Source of the DNA: UBA6168 sp039819485
GTDB taxonomy: Bacteria > Bacteroidota > Bacteroidia > Chitinophagales > Saprospiraceae
Length of the DNA stretch: 64,000 bases
Direction: 5' to 3'
NCBI GenBank assembly: GCA_039819485.1
Contig: JBCBRY010000003.1
Location: 62,001-126,000 of the forward strand
A program made the translations under genes and the position numbers. Positions 1-9,150 of the stretch are shown here, piece by piece. The notes beneath the pieces were generated by a model that worked only from the letters and a program-made list of their open reading frames with translations, was not told the DNA's origin and ran no database searches. Each line of letters begins with the position of its first letter. Within the stretch, counting starts at the first letter, position 1.

Positions 1-71
1 CCAGTGCCAAGAAAGCTGCTACTACAAAGACTGTCAACGCAAAGTTTGTGAACGACACAGGAAGCAACTAA
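1..71 (+). CDS. C-terminal end of an unidentified protein (partial)
   Basis: An open frame entering from the left edge reads SAKKAATTKTVNAKFVNDTG followed by Ser, Asn and a TAA stop at 69-71. Only 22 residues are visible. The tail is rich in Lys, Ala and Thr, which would fit a basic DNA-binding or ribosomal-type protein, but it is too short to identify. A strong terminator follows 22 bases later, which supports a real gene end. Confidence 0.55.
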   Translation, partial: SAKKAATTKTVNAKFVNDTGSN

Positions 72-93
72 TCTTTTCGGTTTTTCCATAAGA

Positions 94-127
94 AAGGCCG
101 CTGCCCCCACCGGGCAGCGGCCTTTTT
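94..127 (+). terminator. Rho-independent terminator
   Basis: A perfect 11-bp G+C-rich stem (96-106 paired with 112-122) with a 5-base loop is followed by TTTTT. It ends the partial gene that enters from the left edge. Confidence 0.9.
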
Positions 128-230
128 CATTTCAATAAAAAACAAATTCTCCTGCCAACCATTTTCTTACCAAAAGATTTAATTTCGCATCGCCGACCCG
201 CAGCCGGAACATACAATATTTAGATTTTAG

Positions 231-315
231 AGGTGTCAGGTTTCAGGGGGCAGGAGTCAGGTTTTAATTTTAACCAAAACTAACACTGACTCCTGACTTC
301 TGACACCTGACCCCT
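231..315. repeat. Imperfect palindrome of CCTGACNCCT-type words upstream of uvrA
   Basis: Two nested perfect segments pair: 231-239 with 300-308, and 251-260 with 286-295. The words are variants of CCCCTGA, the heptamer that forms a ten-copy array at 42739-42812. The right arm ends about 25 bases before the uvrA start. Confidence 0.75.
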
Positions 316-340
316 AAACAAACCGGCAAACAACATTTCA

Positions 341-3199
341 ATGGCAAAAAAGAATACTAAGAAGAATGGCACCCCGCCTGTGGTAGCAGAAGAGGTGATT
401 GAAGTTATAGGGGCCAGGGAACACAACCTCAAGGATATCCACCTGCGCATACCGCGCAACAAAATGGTCGTCATTACCGGCATTAGTGGCAGTGGAAAAT
501 CCTCCCTGGCATTTGATACCATTTATGCAGAGGGGCAACGACGTTACATGGAAACGTTCACTTCCTATGCCCGGCAGTTTATCGGCTCCATGGAGCGGCC
601 CGACGTAGAACAGATCACCGGACTGAGCCCCGTCATTTCTATTGAGCAAAAAACGACCAGCCGCAACCCCCGTTCCACTGTTGGCACCATCACGGAGATT
701 TATGATTTCATGCGTTTGCTTTTTGCCCGCATCGGCGAAGCCTATTCCTACAACACAGGTAAAAAGATGGTTCGCTACAATGAGGAGCAGATGATGGAAG
801 AAATCATGGGGCAGTTCAACAATAAAAAAGTGATGTTGCTGGCACCGCTGATCAGGGGGCGGAAGGGGCATTACCGGGAATTGTTTGATCAGATGCGGAA
901 GCAGGGCTACACCACCGTGCGGGTCGATGGAGAGGTGCAGGAAATTGTACCTGCCATGCAGATCGACCGCTATAAGGTGCACGACATTGAATTGGTAGTG
1001 GATAAAATAAAAGTGTCGAAAGACCGCCATGACCGCATCGTCTCTTCTATGCAGACTGCCCTGAAAATGGGCAATGGACTGATCTTCATTTTGGATGTTG
1101 ACAAAAAGGAGGTGAAGGCTTTCAGCAAACACTTGATGGATGCTGAAACGGGCCTGAGTTACGAAGAACCCTCGCCCAATGCTTTTTCGTTCAACTCGCC
1201 CTACGGCGCCTGCCCCAAATGCAACGGCCTTGGCCAGATCAATGCGGCCGACCTGTCGAAAATCATTCCCGATGATTCCAAAACGATTGAAGAAGTAGGC
1301 ATCGCACCGCTCGGCGAGGTGCGGGATACGATTGTTTTTAAACAGCTGAAAAAGATTGCCAGAAAATACAAGTTCAATTTTAAAACACCTGTCAAGAAAA
1401 TACCCAAGAAAGCAATGGACGTGATTTTGCATGGTGGCGACGAAGCTTTCAAAACGGAGAACTATTATCACCACGACAGTGCTTATGACCTGGGGCATGA
1501 GGGCCTCATCAACCAGTTGGAACGCTGGTACCGGGAAACGACTTCTGAAAAAATCCGCCAATGGGCCGAGTCTTTCATGACCGTAACAACCTGCACCGAG
1601 TGCAACGGAATGCGCTTGAAAAAAGAGAGCCTGCATTTTAAAATTCACGAAAAAAATATTGCCGAGCTGGCCGAAATGGATATGGGGGTTTTGCATGAAT
1701 GGATGAACGGCCTGGACAAACATTTAAACAAGCGGCAACTGACCATCGGAAAAGATGTGCTGAAAGAAATCCGCCTCCGGCTCGGCTTCCTGATGCATGT
1801 TGGGCTGGATTATTTGACGTTGAACCGGACAGCCCGAACACTTTCGGGCGGAGAGGCTCAGCGAATCCGTTTGGCTACACAGATCGGTTCGCAATTGACG
1901 GGCATTACCTACATTTTGGATGAGCCGAGCATCGGGCTGCACCAGCGGGACAACCACCGGCTGATCGATGCGCTCAAAGAGTTGACCGATATTGGCAACA
2001 CGGTCCTCGTCGTGGAGCACGACAAGGACATCATGCTGGCGGCCGATTATGTGATCGACCTCGGCCCCGGTGCGGGCAAACATGGCGGTGAATTGGTAGC
2101 AGAAGGTGTGCCCGAAACATTTATCAAAAAAGAAACCCTGACAGCAGATTACCTAAACGGCAAACGCCAGATCGAGGTGCCGAAAAAACGCCGGAAGGGG
2201 AATGGCAAAACTTTGGAACTGACCGGTGCGGACGGGCATAATTTGCAAAATGTCCATTTGAAAATACCGCTCGGTACTTTTACCTGCGTAACGGGGGTGA
2301 GCGGCAGTGGCAAAAGCTCGCTCATCAATGAAACACTTTATCCCATTTTACGGACCCATTTTTACCGCAGCCTGAAAAAACCACTGGCATACGATAAAAT
2401 AAAGGGACTGGAACACCTGGACAAAGTGATCGAAATCGACCAGTCCCCCATCGGCCGGACGCCACGATCCAACCCCGCTACTTACACCAATGTGTTTACG
2501 GACATCCGCGCCCTGTTTGCCAAATTGCCCGAAGCGCAGATCCGCGGGTACAAACCCGGCCGTTTTTCATTTAACGTAAAAGGTGGCCGCTGTGAAACGT
2601 GTGGCGGCAGTGGCAAGCGGGTGATCGAAATGAATTTCCTTCCCGACGTGTACGTCGAATGTGAAACCTGCCTCGGGCGCCGCTACAACCGCGAAACACT
2701 GGAAGTCCTGTACAAAGGAAAAAGCATCAACGATGTGCTGAACATGACGGTGGAAGAAGCGACTGCTTTTTTCGAACCCATCCCTAAAATTTACCGGAAG
2801 TTAAAAACCTTGCACGACGTGGGGCTGGATTATATCACCCTCGGCCAACAAGCGACCACGCTCTCCGGCGGGGAAGCTCAGCGGGTGAAATTAGCGGAGG
2901 AACTCTCCAAAAGAGCGACAGGCAACACTCTGTACATTTTGGACGAACCGACCACCGGCCTGCACTTCGAGGATATCCGCCATTTGCTCAGGGTACTCAA
3001 CAAATTGGTAGACAAGGGCAATACGATTGTCGTCATCGAACACAACCTGGATGTAGTGAAAATGGCCGACTGGATCATCGACCTCGGCCCGGACGGCGGA
3101 CGCCGGGGCGGTAAAATAGTGGTGGAGGGCACACCTGAAAAGGTGGCGAAGAAGAAGGGAAGTTTTACCGGGGAGTTCTTGAAATTGGAGTTGGCGTAG
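341..3199 (+). CDS. uvrA: UvrABC excinuclease subunit A
   Basis: This is the damage-recognition ATPase of nucleotide excision repair, acting in the cytoplasm with UvrB and UvrC. It has 952 residues, normal for UvrA. The duplicated ABC layout is intact: Walker A motifs at 47-55 (GISGSGKSS) and 652-660 (GVSGSGKSS), and signature motifs LSGGEAQR at 501-508 and 841-848. Zinc-type CxxC pairs lie at C291/C294, C418/C421, C751/C754 and C774/C777. The ATG start gives the usual N-terminus before the first ATPase half. No clear Shine-Dalgarno is visible, and a palindrome lies just upstream. A long antisense open frame over the 5' half is a shadow of this gene. Confidence 0.98.
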   Translation: MAKKNTKKNGTPPVVAEEVIEVIGAREHNLKDIHLRIPRNKMVVITGISGSGKSSLAFDTIYAEGQRRYMETFTSYARQFIGSMERPDVEQITGLSPVISIEQKTTSRNPRSTVGTITEIYDFMRLLFARIGEAYSYNTGKKMVRYNEEQMMEEIMGQFNNKKVMLLAPLIRGRKGHYRELFDQMRKQGYTTVRVDGEVQEIVPAMQIDRYKVHDIELVVDKIKVSKDRHDRIVSSMQTALKMGNGLIFILDVDKKEVKAFSKHLMDAETGLSYEEPSPNAFSFNSPYGACPKCNGLGQINAADLSKIIPDDSKTIEEVGIAPLGEVRDTIVFKQLKKIARKYKFNFKTPVKKIPKKAMDVILHGGDEAFKTENYYHHDSAYDLGHEGLINQLERWYRETTSEKIRQWAESFMTVTTCTECNGMRLKKESLHFKIHEKNIAELAEMDMGVLHEWMNGLDKHLNKRQLTIGKDVLKEIRLRLGFLMHVGLDYLTLNRTARTLSGGEAQRIRLATQIGSQLTGITYILDEPSIGLHQRDNHRLIDALKELTDIGNTVLVVEHDKDIMLAADYVIDLGPGAGKHGGELVAEGVPETFIKKETLTADYLNGKRQIEVPKKRRKGNGKTLELTGADGHNLQNVHLKIPLGTFTCVTGVSGSGKSSLINETLYPILRTHFYRSLKKPLAYDKIKGLEHLDKVIEIDQSPIGRTPRSNPATYTNVFTDIRALFAKLPEAQIRGYKPGRFSFNVKGGRCETCGGSGKRVIEMNFLPDVYVECETCLGRRYNRETLEVLYKGKSINDVLNMTVEEATAFFEPIPKIYRKLKTLHDVGLDYITLGQQATTLSGGEAQRVKLAEELSKRATGNTLYILDEPTTGLHFEDIRHLLRVLNKLVDKGNTIVVIEHNLDVVKMADWIIDLGPDGGRRGGKIVVEGTPEKVAKKKGSFTGEFLKLELA

Positions 3200-3256
3200 T
3201 GGTGCCAAATTCTCTTTGGCGCATTACGTGTCTATTGCATTTTTACCATAGCCTCA

Positions 3257-3275
3257 CGCCGAAGGGACTTCGGCG
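3257..3275. repeat. Short perfect hairpin between uvrA and the transporter gene
   Basis: Perfect 8-bp arms (3257-3264 and 3268-3275) enclose a 3-base loop, 11 bases before the next ATG. There is no T run, so termination is doubtful. It fits the habit in this window of palindromes just before start codons. Confidence 0.6.
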
Positions 3276-3286
3276 CTACAGTTGAC

Positions 3287-4918
3287 ATGATTCAAATTTT
3301 CATAGAAAACCCGATCCTTTTATTGTTTGTCGTGGCCTCGCTGGGCTACCTGTTGGGGACGGTCAAAATAAAGGGTGGATCGTTGGGCGTGGCTGCCATT
3401 CTTTTTACCGGTTTGGCGTTTGGGGCGATCAACCCGCAATTGCAGATTCCGGAAACGATCCTGTTGTTGGGGCTCTCCATTTATGTTTATTCCGTGGGGC
3501 TTTCGTCGGGGCCGGCCTTTTTTAATTCGTATCAAAAAAATGGGATCAGGGATTTTGGCTTTGCTATTCTGACCCTGGGTTTTTCGGGGTTGGTAGCGGT
3601 GCTGCTGTGGCTGGTTTTTGGTTTTACGGCAGCATCCATTGCCGGGGTTTATACGGGGAGTACCACCAATACTGCGGCCTTGGCGGGAGTAATCGATTTG
3701 ATTTCTACAACAAGGGCAGGCGCTGACAATGCCGGTTTGATAGAAAGTACCGTTGTGGGCTACTCGTTTGCTTATCCGATGGGCGTCATGGGCGGAATCA
3801 TTGCCATTGTGCTGTTGGAGCGATGGCTCCGTATCGATTATCAGGAAGAAAAAGAACGGCTGCGAAAAGAATATCCATCCGATGAAAACCTGACCAGTGC
3901 CACCGTTGAGGTGAACAGTGCCCGGTTTGCCGAGGGGGTTTCCCTGCGGGATTTATTTAAAGAATTTGATTGGAATGTCGTGTTCGGAAGGGTGCTGCAA
4001 AACGATGAAGTGAGCCTGTCCCATTGGGATACGGTCCTTCGATCAGGTGATAAAATCGTAGTGGTGGGCAACCAGTCAGAGATCAATAATGTAGCCGCCG
4101 CACTTGGCCAGTTCAGCAAGGCCGACATTACCGCCAGTAAATCTCAATTCAAGACCAAGCGGATCTTTGTTTCCAACCCTGATCTCGCTGGACGCACCAT
4201 CGCTTCGTTAAACCTAAAAGAGAAATACCATGCTATTTTTACCCGTCTGCGGCGGGGCGATATGGTGATGTTGGCGAAAAGCGATACGGTGCTGGAGATC
4301 GGTGACCGCATCCGCTTCATCGCCCGCGAAGAAGACCTGGCGGAGCTGTCAGAGCTGTTTGGGGATTCCTATCAGGCATCCAGTAAGATCAACCTGTTTT
4401 CGTTTGGCCTGGGCATCGGCCTCGGTATGATACTCGGGACGATTGAATTTTCGCTGGGTGCGAATTTTAACTTAAAACTGGGCTATGCCGGCGGGCCGCT
4501 CATCGTCGGGCTCATCTTGGGGGCACTGCGCCGTACCGGGCCGGTTGTCTGGACGTTGCCTTACAGCGCCAATGTTACCCTACAACAGATCGGGCTGATC
4601 CTTTTGCTGAGTGCGATCGGAGTGCGTTCGGGCAATGCGTTTGTCCAAAGCTTTACCGCGGAGGGAGCCTGCATTTTTATAGCCAGTGCGATCATCAGCT
4701 TGCTCACCGCTTTTGCGATTATTTTGTTGGGTTATAAATGGCTGAAATTACCGTTCTCCTTGTTGACAGGGATGGTTGCCAATCAGCCTGCTATTTTGGA
4801 TTTTGCAATTGCGCGGGCCAAAAATAATATTCCGATGTATGGTTACTCACTGATGTTTCCGATCGGGTTGATTTTAAAAATATTGATTGCGCAGTTGTTG
4901 TTTTTGGTACTGAGTTAA
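3287..4918 (+). CDS. AspT/YidE/YbjL-type membrane transporter with two TrkA-C (RCK-C) domains
   Basis: This is a 543-residue inner-membrane protein of the aspartate:alanine exchanger/YidE group. An N-terminal block of hydrophobic helices (about 1-190) is followed by a soluble middle with two TrkA-C-like domains (about 205-290 and 291-370), then a second block of helices (about 375-543). That split layout is diagnostic of the family. The glycine-rich stretch with GSTTNTAALAGV near residue 125 is typical of the transport core. The substrate cannot be told; the family includes amino-acid exchangers and many uncharacterised members. It lies 87 bases after uvrA with a small hairpin between, so it may have its own promoter. 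Confidence 0.85.
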   Translation: MIQIFIENPILLLFVVASLGYLLGTVKIKGGSLGVAAILFTGLAFGAINPQLQIPETILLLGLSIYVYSVGLSSGPAFFNSYQKNGIRDFGFAILTLGFSGLVAVLLWLVFGFTAASIAGVYTGSTTNTAALAGVIDLISTTRAGADNAGLIESTVVGYSFAYPMGVMGGIIAIVLLERWLRIDYQEEKERLRKEYPSDENLTSATVEVNSARFAEGVSLRDLFKEFDWNVVFGRVLQNDEVSLSHWDTVLRSGDKIVVVGNQSEINNVAAALGQFSKADITASKSQFKTKRIFVSNPDLAGRTIASLNLKEKYHAIFTRLRRGDMVMLAKSDTVLEIGDRIRFIAREEDLAELSELFGDSYQASSKINLFSFGLGIGLGMILGTIEFSLGANFNLKLGYAGGPLIVGLILGALRRTGPVVWTLPYSANVTLQQIGLILLLSAIGVRSGNAFVQSFTAEGACIFIASAIISLLTAFAIILLGYKWLKLPFSLLTGMVANQPAILDFAIARAKNNIPMYGYSLMFPIGLILKILIAQLLFLVLS

Positions 4919-4935
4919 CAGCATGATTTTTTTAA

Positions 4936-4995
4936 CACATTGGGCACATAGATTTTTCAGCTTCAATTAAAATCAAAATCTATGTGCCCAATGTG
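4936..4995. terminator. Bidirectional hairpin between convergent genes
   Basis: Perfect 21-bp arms (4936-4956 and 4975-4995) with an 18-base loop lie between a plus-strand gene ending at 4918 and a minus-strand gene ending at 5005. T-rich flanks on both sides fit a shared terminator, although the arms are unusually long for one. Confidence 0.75.
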
Positions 4996-5004
4996 CCTAT
5001 GTGT

Positions 5005-6426
5005 TTATTTATTTTCCGGTTTAATAATCAACTCTTTTTGCGGAATATACCACACATCCTTTTCTAAATCCACGCCGCCATTCATTTCTTCCTGCACTAC
5101 CCGGTCAATAATATAAATGCCTTTTTTTGCCATGTCATAAAAATTGTCGATGCCATCATTAGGAAAATTAATTCTTGTGCGGTGAATATTAAATCGTTCG
5201 GCAAATTTTTTATTGAATGCTTTTTCTACACCTGTCCTGTCCAAAATAAATCCCAATAACCCTCCCCAGGTTGCCGTCGGGTTGTCTGAGTCCCAGCCGC
5301 ATAATGCTCCAATTTTTATGGTCTCTTTCAGGTCACCTTTTCCATAAAACAAACTCACCATACTTGCCCCGAAATTTATCCCGGCGGCAAAGCACCCGTT
5401 GCAGGATTTGTCTTTGGTCGACCATTTGTAGCCATCCTCCTGCCGTAGCTGGTATTTTTCATGCAATGCATCGCGGGCTTCTTCCCACGTGGCACCTGAC
5501 TCGTATTTGTTTTTTATAAAATCATACATTTTGGCAGAATAAGAATTATCGGGCAGGCGCTGGCGGGCGACGTCGGCCATCCAAAAAATATTTTCTTTTA
5601 TGCTTTTCTTGTTGTCGGTGAACGGGGCGAGCGAATACATGATGACATAGAATTCCGCAATCCATGCTGCATTTTTTCTGGCAGTAGTTCGGATGGGCAG
5701 GTGCGCCATTTTTAAAGCGATATCGGAGCGGGTGGGAGCAAAAAGACCAAATATTTCGGTTGTCAGTTGTGCGTCGATCATCTCATAATGTACATTGTTT
5801 TTTGGGTGGCTCGTGGCAGGAGGATTTATTCCTTTTTGCATTAAATCAAAAGCCGTTTGGTTGGAAACCCACAAATAATTTTCCTCTTCTTTTTTTATAT
5901 GTTTTAACCAGCCTTCCCGAATTTGTCTGCCCGTTAAAACCGATGTTTTATTGGTGAATAATAAATGTTGGTAAATATATTCAATGTCCGTGTCGTCATC
6001 GGCACCCCAAACGCCGCCTTCATTTTCAAAATAAAAACCGATGGTGTCGGATAAATCGCTGGAACCCCAAATGTTTGGTTCGTCCGTCCCGCCCCAATTT
6101 TTGCGGGTGTAAAACCCGGCGCCTTTTCCGTCTTTTCCATCACCGCCGATTTTATCCATTTCGGTAATCAGCCCGGTCCAGTTGGCGATGCACTGGCCCA
6201 ACCAAAAACCGTATAATTGATCGAGGTATTTTTTTCGGGAAATTATTTTATCGGTTTTTTTTGAGTCGTATTCTTTATAATTAAAATCGGCATTGAATAA
6301 ATTATTTTTAAGTGGAGCGGTGCTGGTTTGGTAGGCATCTTTATTTCCGCAGGATGAAATTAGGAATAAAAAAAAGAATAAAATTATAGCTTTAAAACAG
6401 GCTTGATTTGATTTTTGATACACCAT
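5005..6426 (-). CDS. ADP-ribosylglycohydrolase family lipoprotein
   Basis: The 473-residue protein starts with a lipoprotein signal (hydrophobic 13-23, then SSC with the lipidated cysteine at C26), so it is exported and membrane-anchored. The rest is an ADP-ribosylglycohydrolase (DraG-like) all-helical domain. Visible family features are the start segment GQCIANWTG, the acidic metal site WGADDDTDIEY, and the C-terminal metal motif GWDSDNPTATWGG. DraG-like enzymes remove ADP-ribose from proteins or small molecules with Mg2+. Exported lipoprotein versions occur in Bacteroidota and may act on nucleosides or glycans instead. A long palindrome precedes the gene on its 5' side. Confidence 0.85.
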   Translation of the reverse strand: MVYQKSNQACFKAIILFFFLFLISSCGNKDAYQTSTAPLKNNLFNADFNYKEYDSKKTDKIISRKKYLDQLYGFWLGQCIANWTGLITEMDKIGGDGKDGKGAGFYTRKNWGGTDEPNIWGSSDLSDTIGFYFENEGGVWGADDDTDIEYIYQHLLFTNKTSVLTGRQIREGWLKHIKKEEENYLWVSNQTAFDLMQKGINPPATSHPKNNVHYEMIDAQLTTEIFGLFAPTRSDIALKMAHLPIRTTARKNAAWIAEFYVIMYSLAPFTDNKKSIKENIFWMADVARQRLPDNSYSAKMYDFIKNKYESGATWEEARDALHEKYQLRQEDGYKWSTKDKSCNGCFAAGINFGASMVSLFYGKGDLKETIKIGALCGWDSDNPTATWGGLLGFILDRTGVEKAFNKKFAERFNIHRTRINFPNDGIDNFYDMAKKGIYIIDRVVQEEMNGGVDLEKDVWYIPQKELIIKPENK

Positions 6427-6483
6427 TTCTAAATAATTAAAAATGGCAATTTAATAATTTCACGTGTAATTATGTAAAGCTAG

Positions 6484-6550
6484 TTTCTCTGTCTAAACTC
6501 TGTGTAATAAAAATGAATGCAATTAGTCACACGGAGTTTAGACAGAGAAA
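6484..6550. repeat. Long inverted repeat between two minus-strand genes
   Basis: Arms 6484-6505 and 6529-6550 pair over 22 bp with one mismatch around a 23-base loop. It lies 12 bases past the end of the YHYH gene and 57 bases upstream of the ADP-ribosylglycohydrolase start, so it may terminate the former. The T run lies on the plus-strand side only. Confidence 0.75.
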
Positions 6551-6562
6551 TTTTTTTAATAA

Positions 6563-7516
6563 TTAATTTCTTGGATGCCTTCCGGTAGGCGGGCCATGTC
6601 CCGGTCTCCTGCCTGGAGGAGGGCCTCTTCTTTCCGTTTCTTTGAATTCCCCCATCAGGCACCGGCCAACGTATGGATAATCGTCGGTGACCAAATACAT
6701 ATATTGTCCACTCACCGTAATGCCGTTGCATTCGTCCAGGTCGCCAAGTCCTTTTATGTATTCCCAGTCAGACAAATAGGTGCCATCTTGTTCTGTTCCG
6801 TGGAGTTCCATCTCTATTTTGACCTTTGGGTTTTCGTAGGTACAGTCGGTTCCGGTGCGGGTGTTATCGATCAGTTGATAGCTGGGTTTGTAGGCACCGC
6901 TTTTTGAATAATAAATAGGGAACCCGTCGAGCGCAAAACCGATATGGACTAAATCTTTCCCTTCGTCAAATGCTTCCACCACGCTGGTGGGTGTGCCATG
7001 GTAATGGTACGCACCGGTAGGCTGCACATGCGCGTGGTTAAAATCAAGCCCCAGGTCGATGAGGTTCTGGATGGCTTCCACGCGGTAATTTTCACCACTT
7101 TCACACGCCACTACTTCTGCCGTCTGTGGTTCAAATTTGACGCCGTTGAGCGCAACGCCTGGCTCCCTGGCCCATTTGGCAACGCCGGTATATTTGGGGT
7201 TCACGGGAAAGACGTAGGTTCTTTTTTGGGCCCTGATTGTATTCGGGTTTCCCTGGTTGGGAAATGTTCCCGTATCGTGGTTGGGCAGCGCATTGGTGAC
7301 CATGGTTCGTTGGTCGCCTTTAATGGTGACGACGGTATTTGTACCGTATTTTTTATCATTCAAAGTATATGGGCCAAAGTAGCCTTCCTGATGGTTTGCA
7401 GCGGTCGTTTCTATAGTTGGGTGGTCGTCGTGGGAGTGCATTTTATGGCTGTGACAACCTGTCAATATACCGATGAGGACGATGCCAAGGATGACTTTTA
7501 ATTTTTTCATTTTCAT
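6563..7516 (-). CDS. YHYH domain lipoprotein with His-rich N-terminus
   Basis: The 317-residue exported lipoprotein has a lipobox ending at C21 (LTGC). A histidine cluster follows at 22-32 (HSHKMHSHDDH), which looks suited to metal binding. The core carries the family motif YHYH at 170-173 (GAYHYHGTP) and a conserved DGFPIYY segment after it. YHYH proteins are widespread, secreted and functionally uncharacterised. The C-terminus is rich in Pro, Gly and Arg (GPPPGRRPGHG), probably a disordered tail. It is the last gene of a four-gene run headed by an ECF sigma factor and sits 21 bases after a Spy-like gene, so a role in metal or envelope stress is a reasonable inference. Confidence 0.85.
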   Translation of the reverse strand: MKMKKLKVILGIVLIGILTGCHSHKMHSHDDHPTIETTAANHQEGYFGPYTLNDKKYGTNTVVTIKGDQRTMVTNALPNHDTGTFPNQGNPNTIRAQKRTYVFPVNPKYTGVAKWAREPGVALNGVKFEPQTAEVVACESGENYRVEAIQNLIDLGLDFNHAHVQPTGAYHYHGTPTSVVEAFDEGKDLVHIGFALDGFPIYYSKSGAYKPSYQLIDNTRTGTDCTYENPKVKIEMELHGTEQDGTYLSDWEYIKGLGDLDECNGITVSGQYMYLVTDDYPYVGRCLMGEFKETERRGPPPGRRPGHGPPTGRHPRN

Positions 7517-7537
7517 TTATTTTTCCCTTTAGACACC

Positions 7538-8026
7538 TCATTTGCGAAAATCCTTCGGTGGGGGTGGTCTTTTTTGTTGGTTCAATAAAATGATGTCCAG
7601 AGCCCTTTTCATGAATTTTTCAAATCCAGCTTTCTGATCTTCTTTTAAGTTAGATTTTACATCATTAAAATGTTGGTAGGTCAATTCTATTTTTTTTCGC
7701 TCCAGTAGTTCGACCTGTCGGAGCAAAGAGTCCGTACCGGAAGGGCTTTCAGGGTCGATGAGGCTTTGGAAATACGGTTTGAGTAAATCTCGCTGTTGGT
7801 TATTGACTGCTTCCATCTGCTGGTTGTGTTTTTTTGCCGATTCCAGAAAAACAGCTTGCTGCGACTCCTCCAGCTTTAAAATTTCAATGGCCCTTTTTGT
7901 AAATTCAAGATCTCCCTTTCTTGGGTGAGGTGAGGGTTTTGTCAAGAAAAAGAAGGAGATCATTGAAAGGTTTAAAACCAATAGTCCCCAGGTTGTATAT
8001 TGGTAAAGTTGTTCTTTTCTCATCAT
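7538..8026 (-). CDS. Spy/CpxP-like periplasmic heavy-metal sensor family protein
   Basis: The 162-residue protein has one N-terminal membrane segment (about 12-29) and a long helical exported part. The two spaced motifs LKLEESQQAVF and LKEDQKAGFEKFM match the LTxxQ-type repeats of the Spy/CpxP/CnrX group, whose members bind unfolded proteins or metal ions in the periplasm and feed back on stress regulators. The gene overlaps the end of the upstream anti-sigma-like gene by 4 bases (ATGA), which indicates translational coupling. The C-terminus is proline-rich (RPPPPKD). Confidence 0.75.
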   Translation of the reverse strand: MMRKEQLYQYTTWGLLVLNLSMISFFFLTKPSPHPRKGDLEFTKRAIEILKLEESQQAVFLESAKKHNQQMEAVNNQQRDLLKPYFQSLIDPESPSGTDSLLRQVELLERKKIELTYQHFNDVKSNLKEDQKAGFEKFMKRALDIILLNQQKRPPPPKDFRK

Positions 8027-8322
8027 TCGTAAAGTTTGAAATCTGAAATAAGCCGTTGGCCAGACAGCTCATCCATGACCAGTTCGGTTTCGTTCGGTCC
8101 GCCGTTTTTTGCATATTGTTGCAGGGCAAAAACATTGAGCAAAAGCACCAATACTGCGGCGGCGATGGCCATTCTCCACTGGGGCAAGGCGACTAACCTG
8201 GCCTCCGGTGCCGCCAAATGGCGCTCAATCTTTCCAAATAATGCAGCGTCTGGCTTGGCTCGCCGGATGCCTTTGGTGCTTCCCAGCACATCTTTTATCC
8301 ATTTGTCTTTTTCCTTTTCCAT
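8023..8322 (-). CDS. Small single-pass membrane protein, probable anti-sigma factor
   Basis: From the preferred ATG at 8322 (MEKEKDKWIKDVLGS) the protein has 99 residues. An N-terminal cytoplasmic helix-rich part is followed by one membrane segment (WRMAIAAAVLVLLLNVFAL) and a short outside tail. The frame is open further upstream (8409 with a non-ATG start; an internal ATG gives MTTLINLL), but DKWIKDVLGSTKGIRRA resembles the start of related Bacteroidota proteins I recall. Its place directly after an ECF sigma gene and its single membrane helix suggest an anti-sigma factor, although no zinc (ZAS) motif is present. This function is inferred from context. Confidence 0.65.
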   Translation of the reverse strand: MEKEKDKWIKDVLGSTKGIRRAKPDAALFGKIERHLAAPEARLVALPQWRMAIAAAVLVLLLNVFALQQYAKNGGPNETELVMDELSGQRLISDFKLYE

Positions 8323-8412
8323 ATTGGTCGTTTTTGTCAGGAGGTTGATGAGGGTTGTCATAATTAAACAATCAACCTTTTTCCGGCTCCAATACAACTT
8401 AGACAACAATGA

Positions 8413-8970
8413 TTACTTTTTCCTTCGGTCGGGGTACATTTTTTCCAGTTTGCCCCTCAGGTTTTTTTTGGCCCGTTGCAATAAGGATTCTATCGCTTTT
8501 AGCGAAACGTCCATAATATCAGCAACTTCCTGCCGCGGCAGCTCTTCCACAAAACTCAAGATAAAAGCTGTTTTTTGGGAGTTGGGCAAGGTATCAATTA
8601 CTTTGAAAAGTGCTTTCGCATTTTCTTTGTTTTCCAGTAACACGCCGGGATGTTCAAAATCCGGACTGCTCAGTTGGCTCTCTCCGAATTTCAAAAAAGA
8701 AAATCGCTTTTTTTTCTTGAGGTGATTGAGGGAAGTGTTCACGGTAATTCGATAAATCCAGGTGCTCACGGCTGCTTCGCCTTTGAACCTGGCCGCATTT
8801 CGAAAAACACTGACGAACACGTCCTGGGTGATTTCTTCTGCGTCCGGTTTGTTCTGCACATAGCTCAGTGCAGTGTTGTAGACCTTGTCCGAGAACAATG
8901 CATAGAGTTCGTGGAATGCAGTTTTGTCTCCAAGAGCAATAGCGCTGATTATTTGTTGCGGCTGGTTCAA
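8413..8970 (-). CDS. ECF-type RNA polymerase sigma factor
   Basis: The 185-residue protein has sigma region 2 (about 15-90, with DAEEITQDVFVSVFRNA and STWIYRITVN for core binding and -10 recognition) and region 4 (about 120-178, with the helix-turn-helix LPRQEVADIMDVSLKAIESLLQR interrupted by no gaps). It directs RNA polymerase to a stress or envelope regulon. The frame starts at a TTG (8970); I see no better ATG upstream in frame. It heads the run sigma, anti-sigma-like, Spy-like, YHYH. A divergent, truncated sigma gene starts 180 bases away. Confidence 0.93.
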   Translation of the reverse strand: MNQPQQIISAIALGDKTAFHELYALFSDKVYNTALSYVQNKPDAEEITQDVFVSVFRNAARFKGEAAVSTWIYRITVNTSLNHLKKKKRFSFLKFGESQLSSPDFEHPGVLLENKENAKALFKVIDTLPNSQKTAFILSFVEELPRQEVADIMDVSLKAIESLLQRAKKNLRGKLEKMYPDRRKK

Positions 8971-9150
8971 CGAATTTTAATTTTGTGAAAAACAGTGTGA
9001 CAAACATGTTCAGAGCAGGTGCCCGGTCGAATATTTGCCCCTTTCATATCCTCTATCCATTTTAAAAGCGAGTAAATTTTTAGAATAAAGACAGCCGAGG
9101 CAACCTTTTTCCTACTTTCAGTACAAGGATAAATAGAAGCGTAACGCCAC

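Noticed and set aside
338..1723. A 461-codon open frame antisense to uvrA
   Set aside because: It lies fully over a conserved uvrA coding sequence, has His/Phe-rich shadow composition and no recognisable domain.
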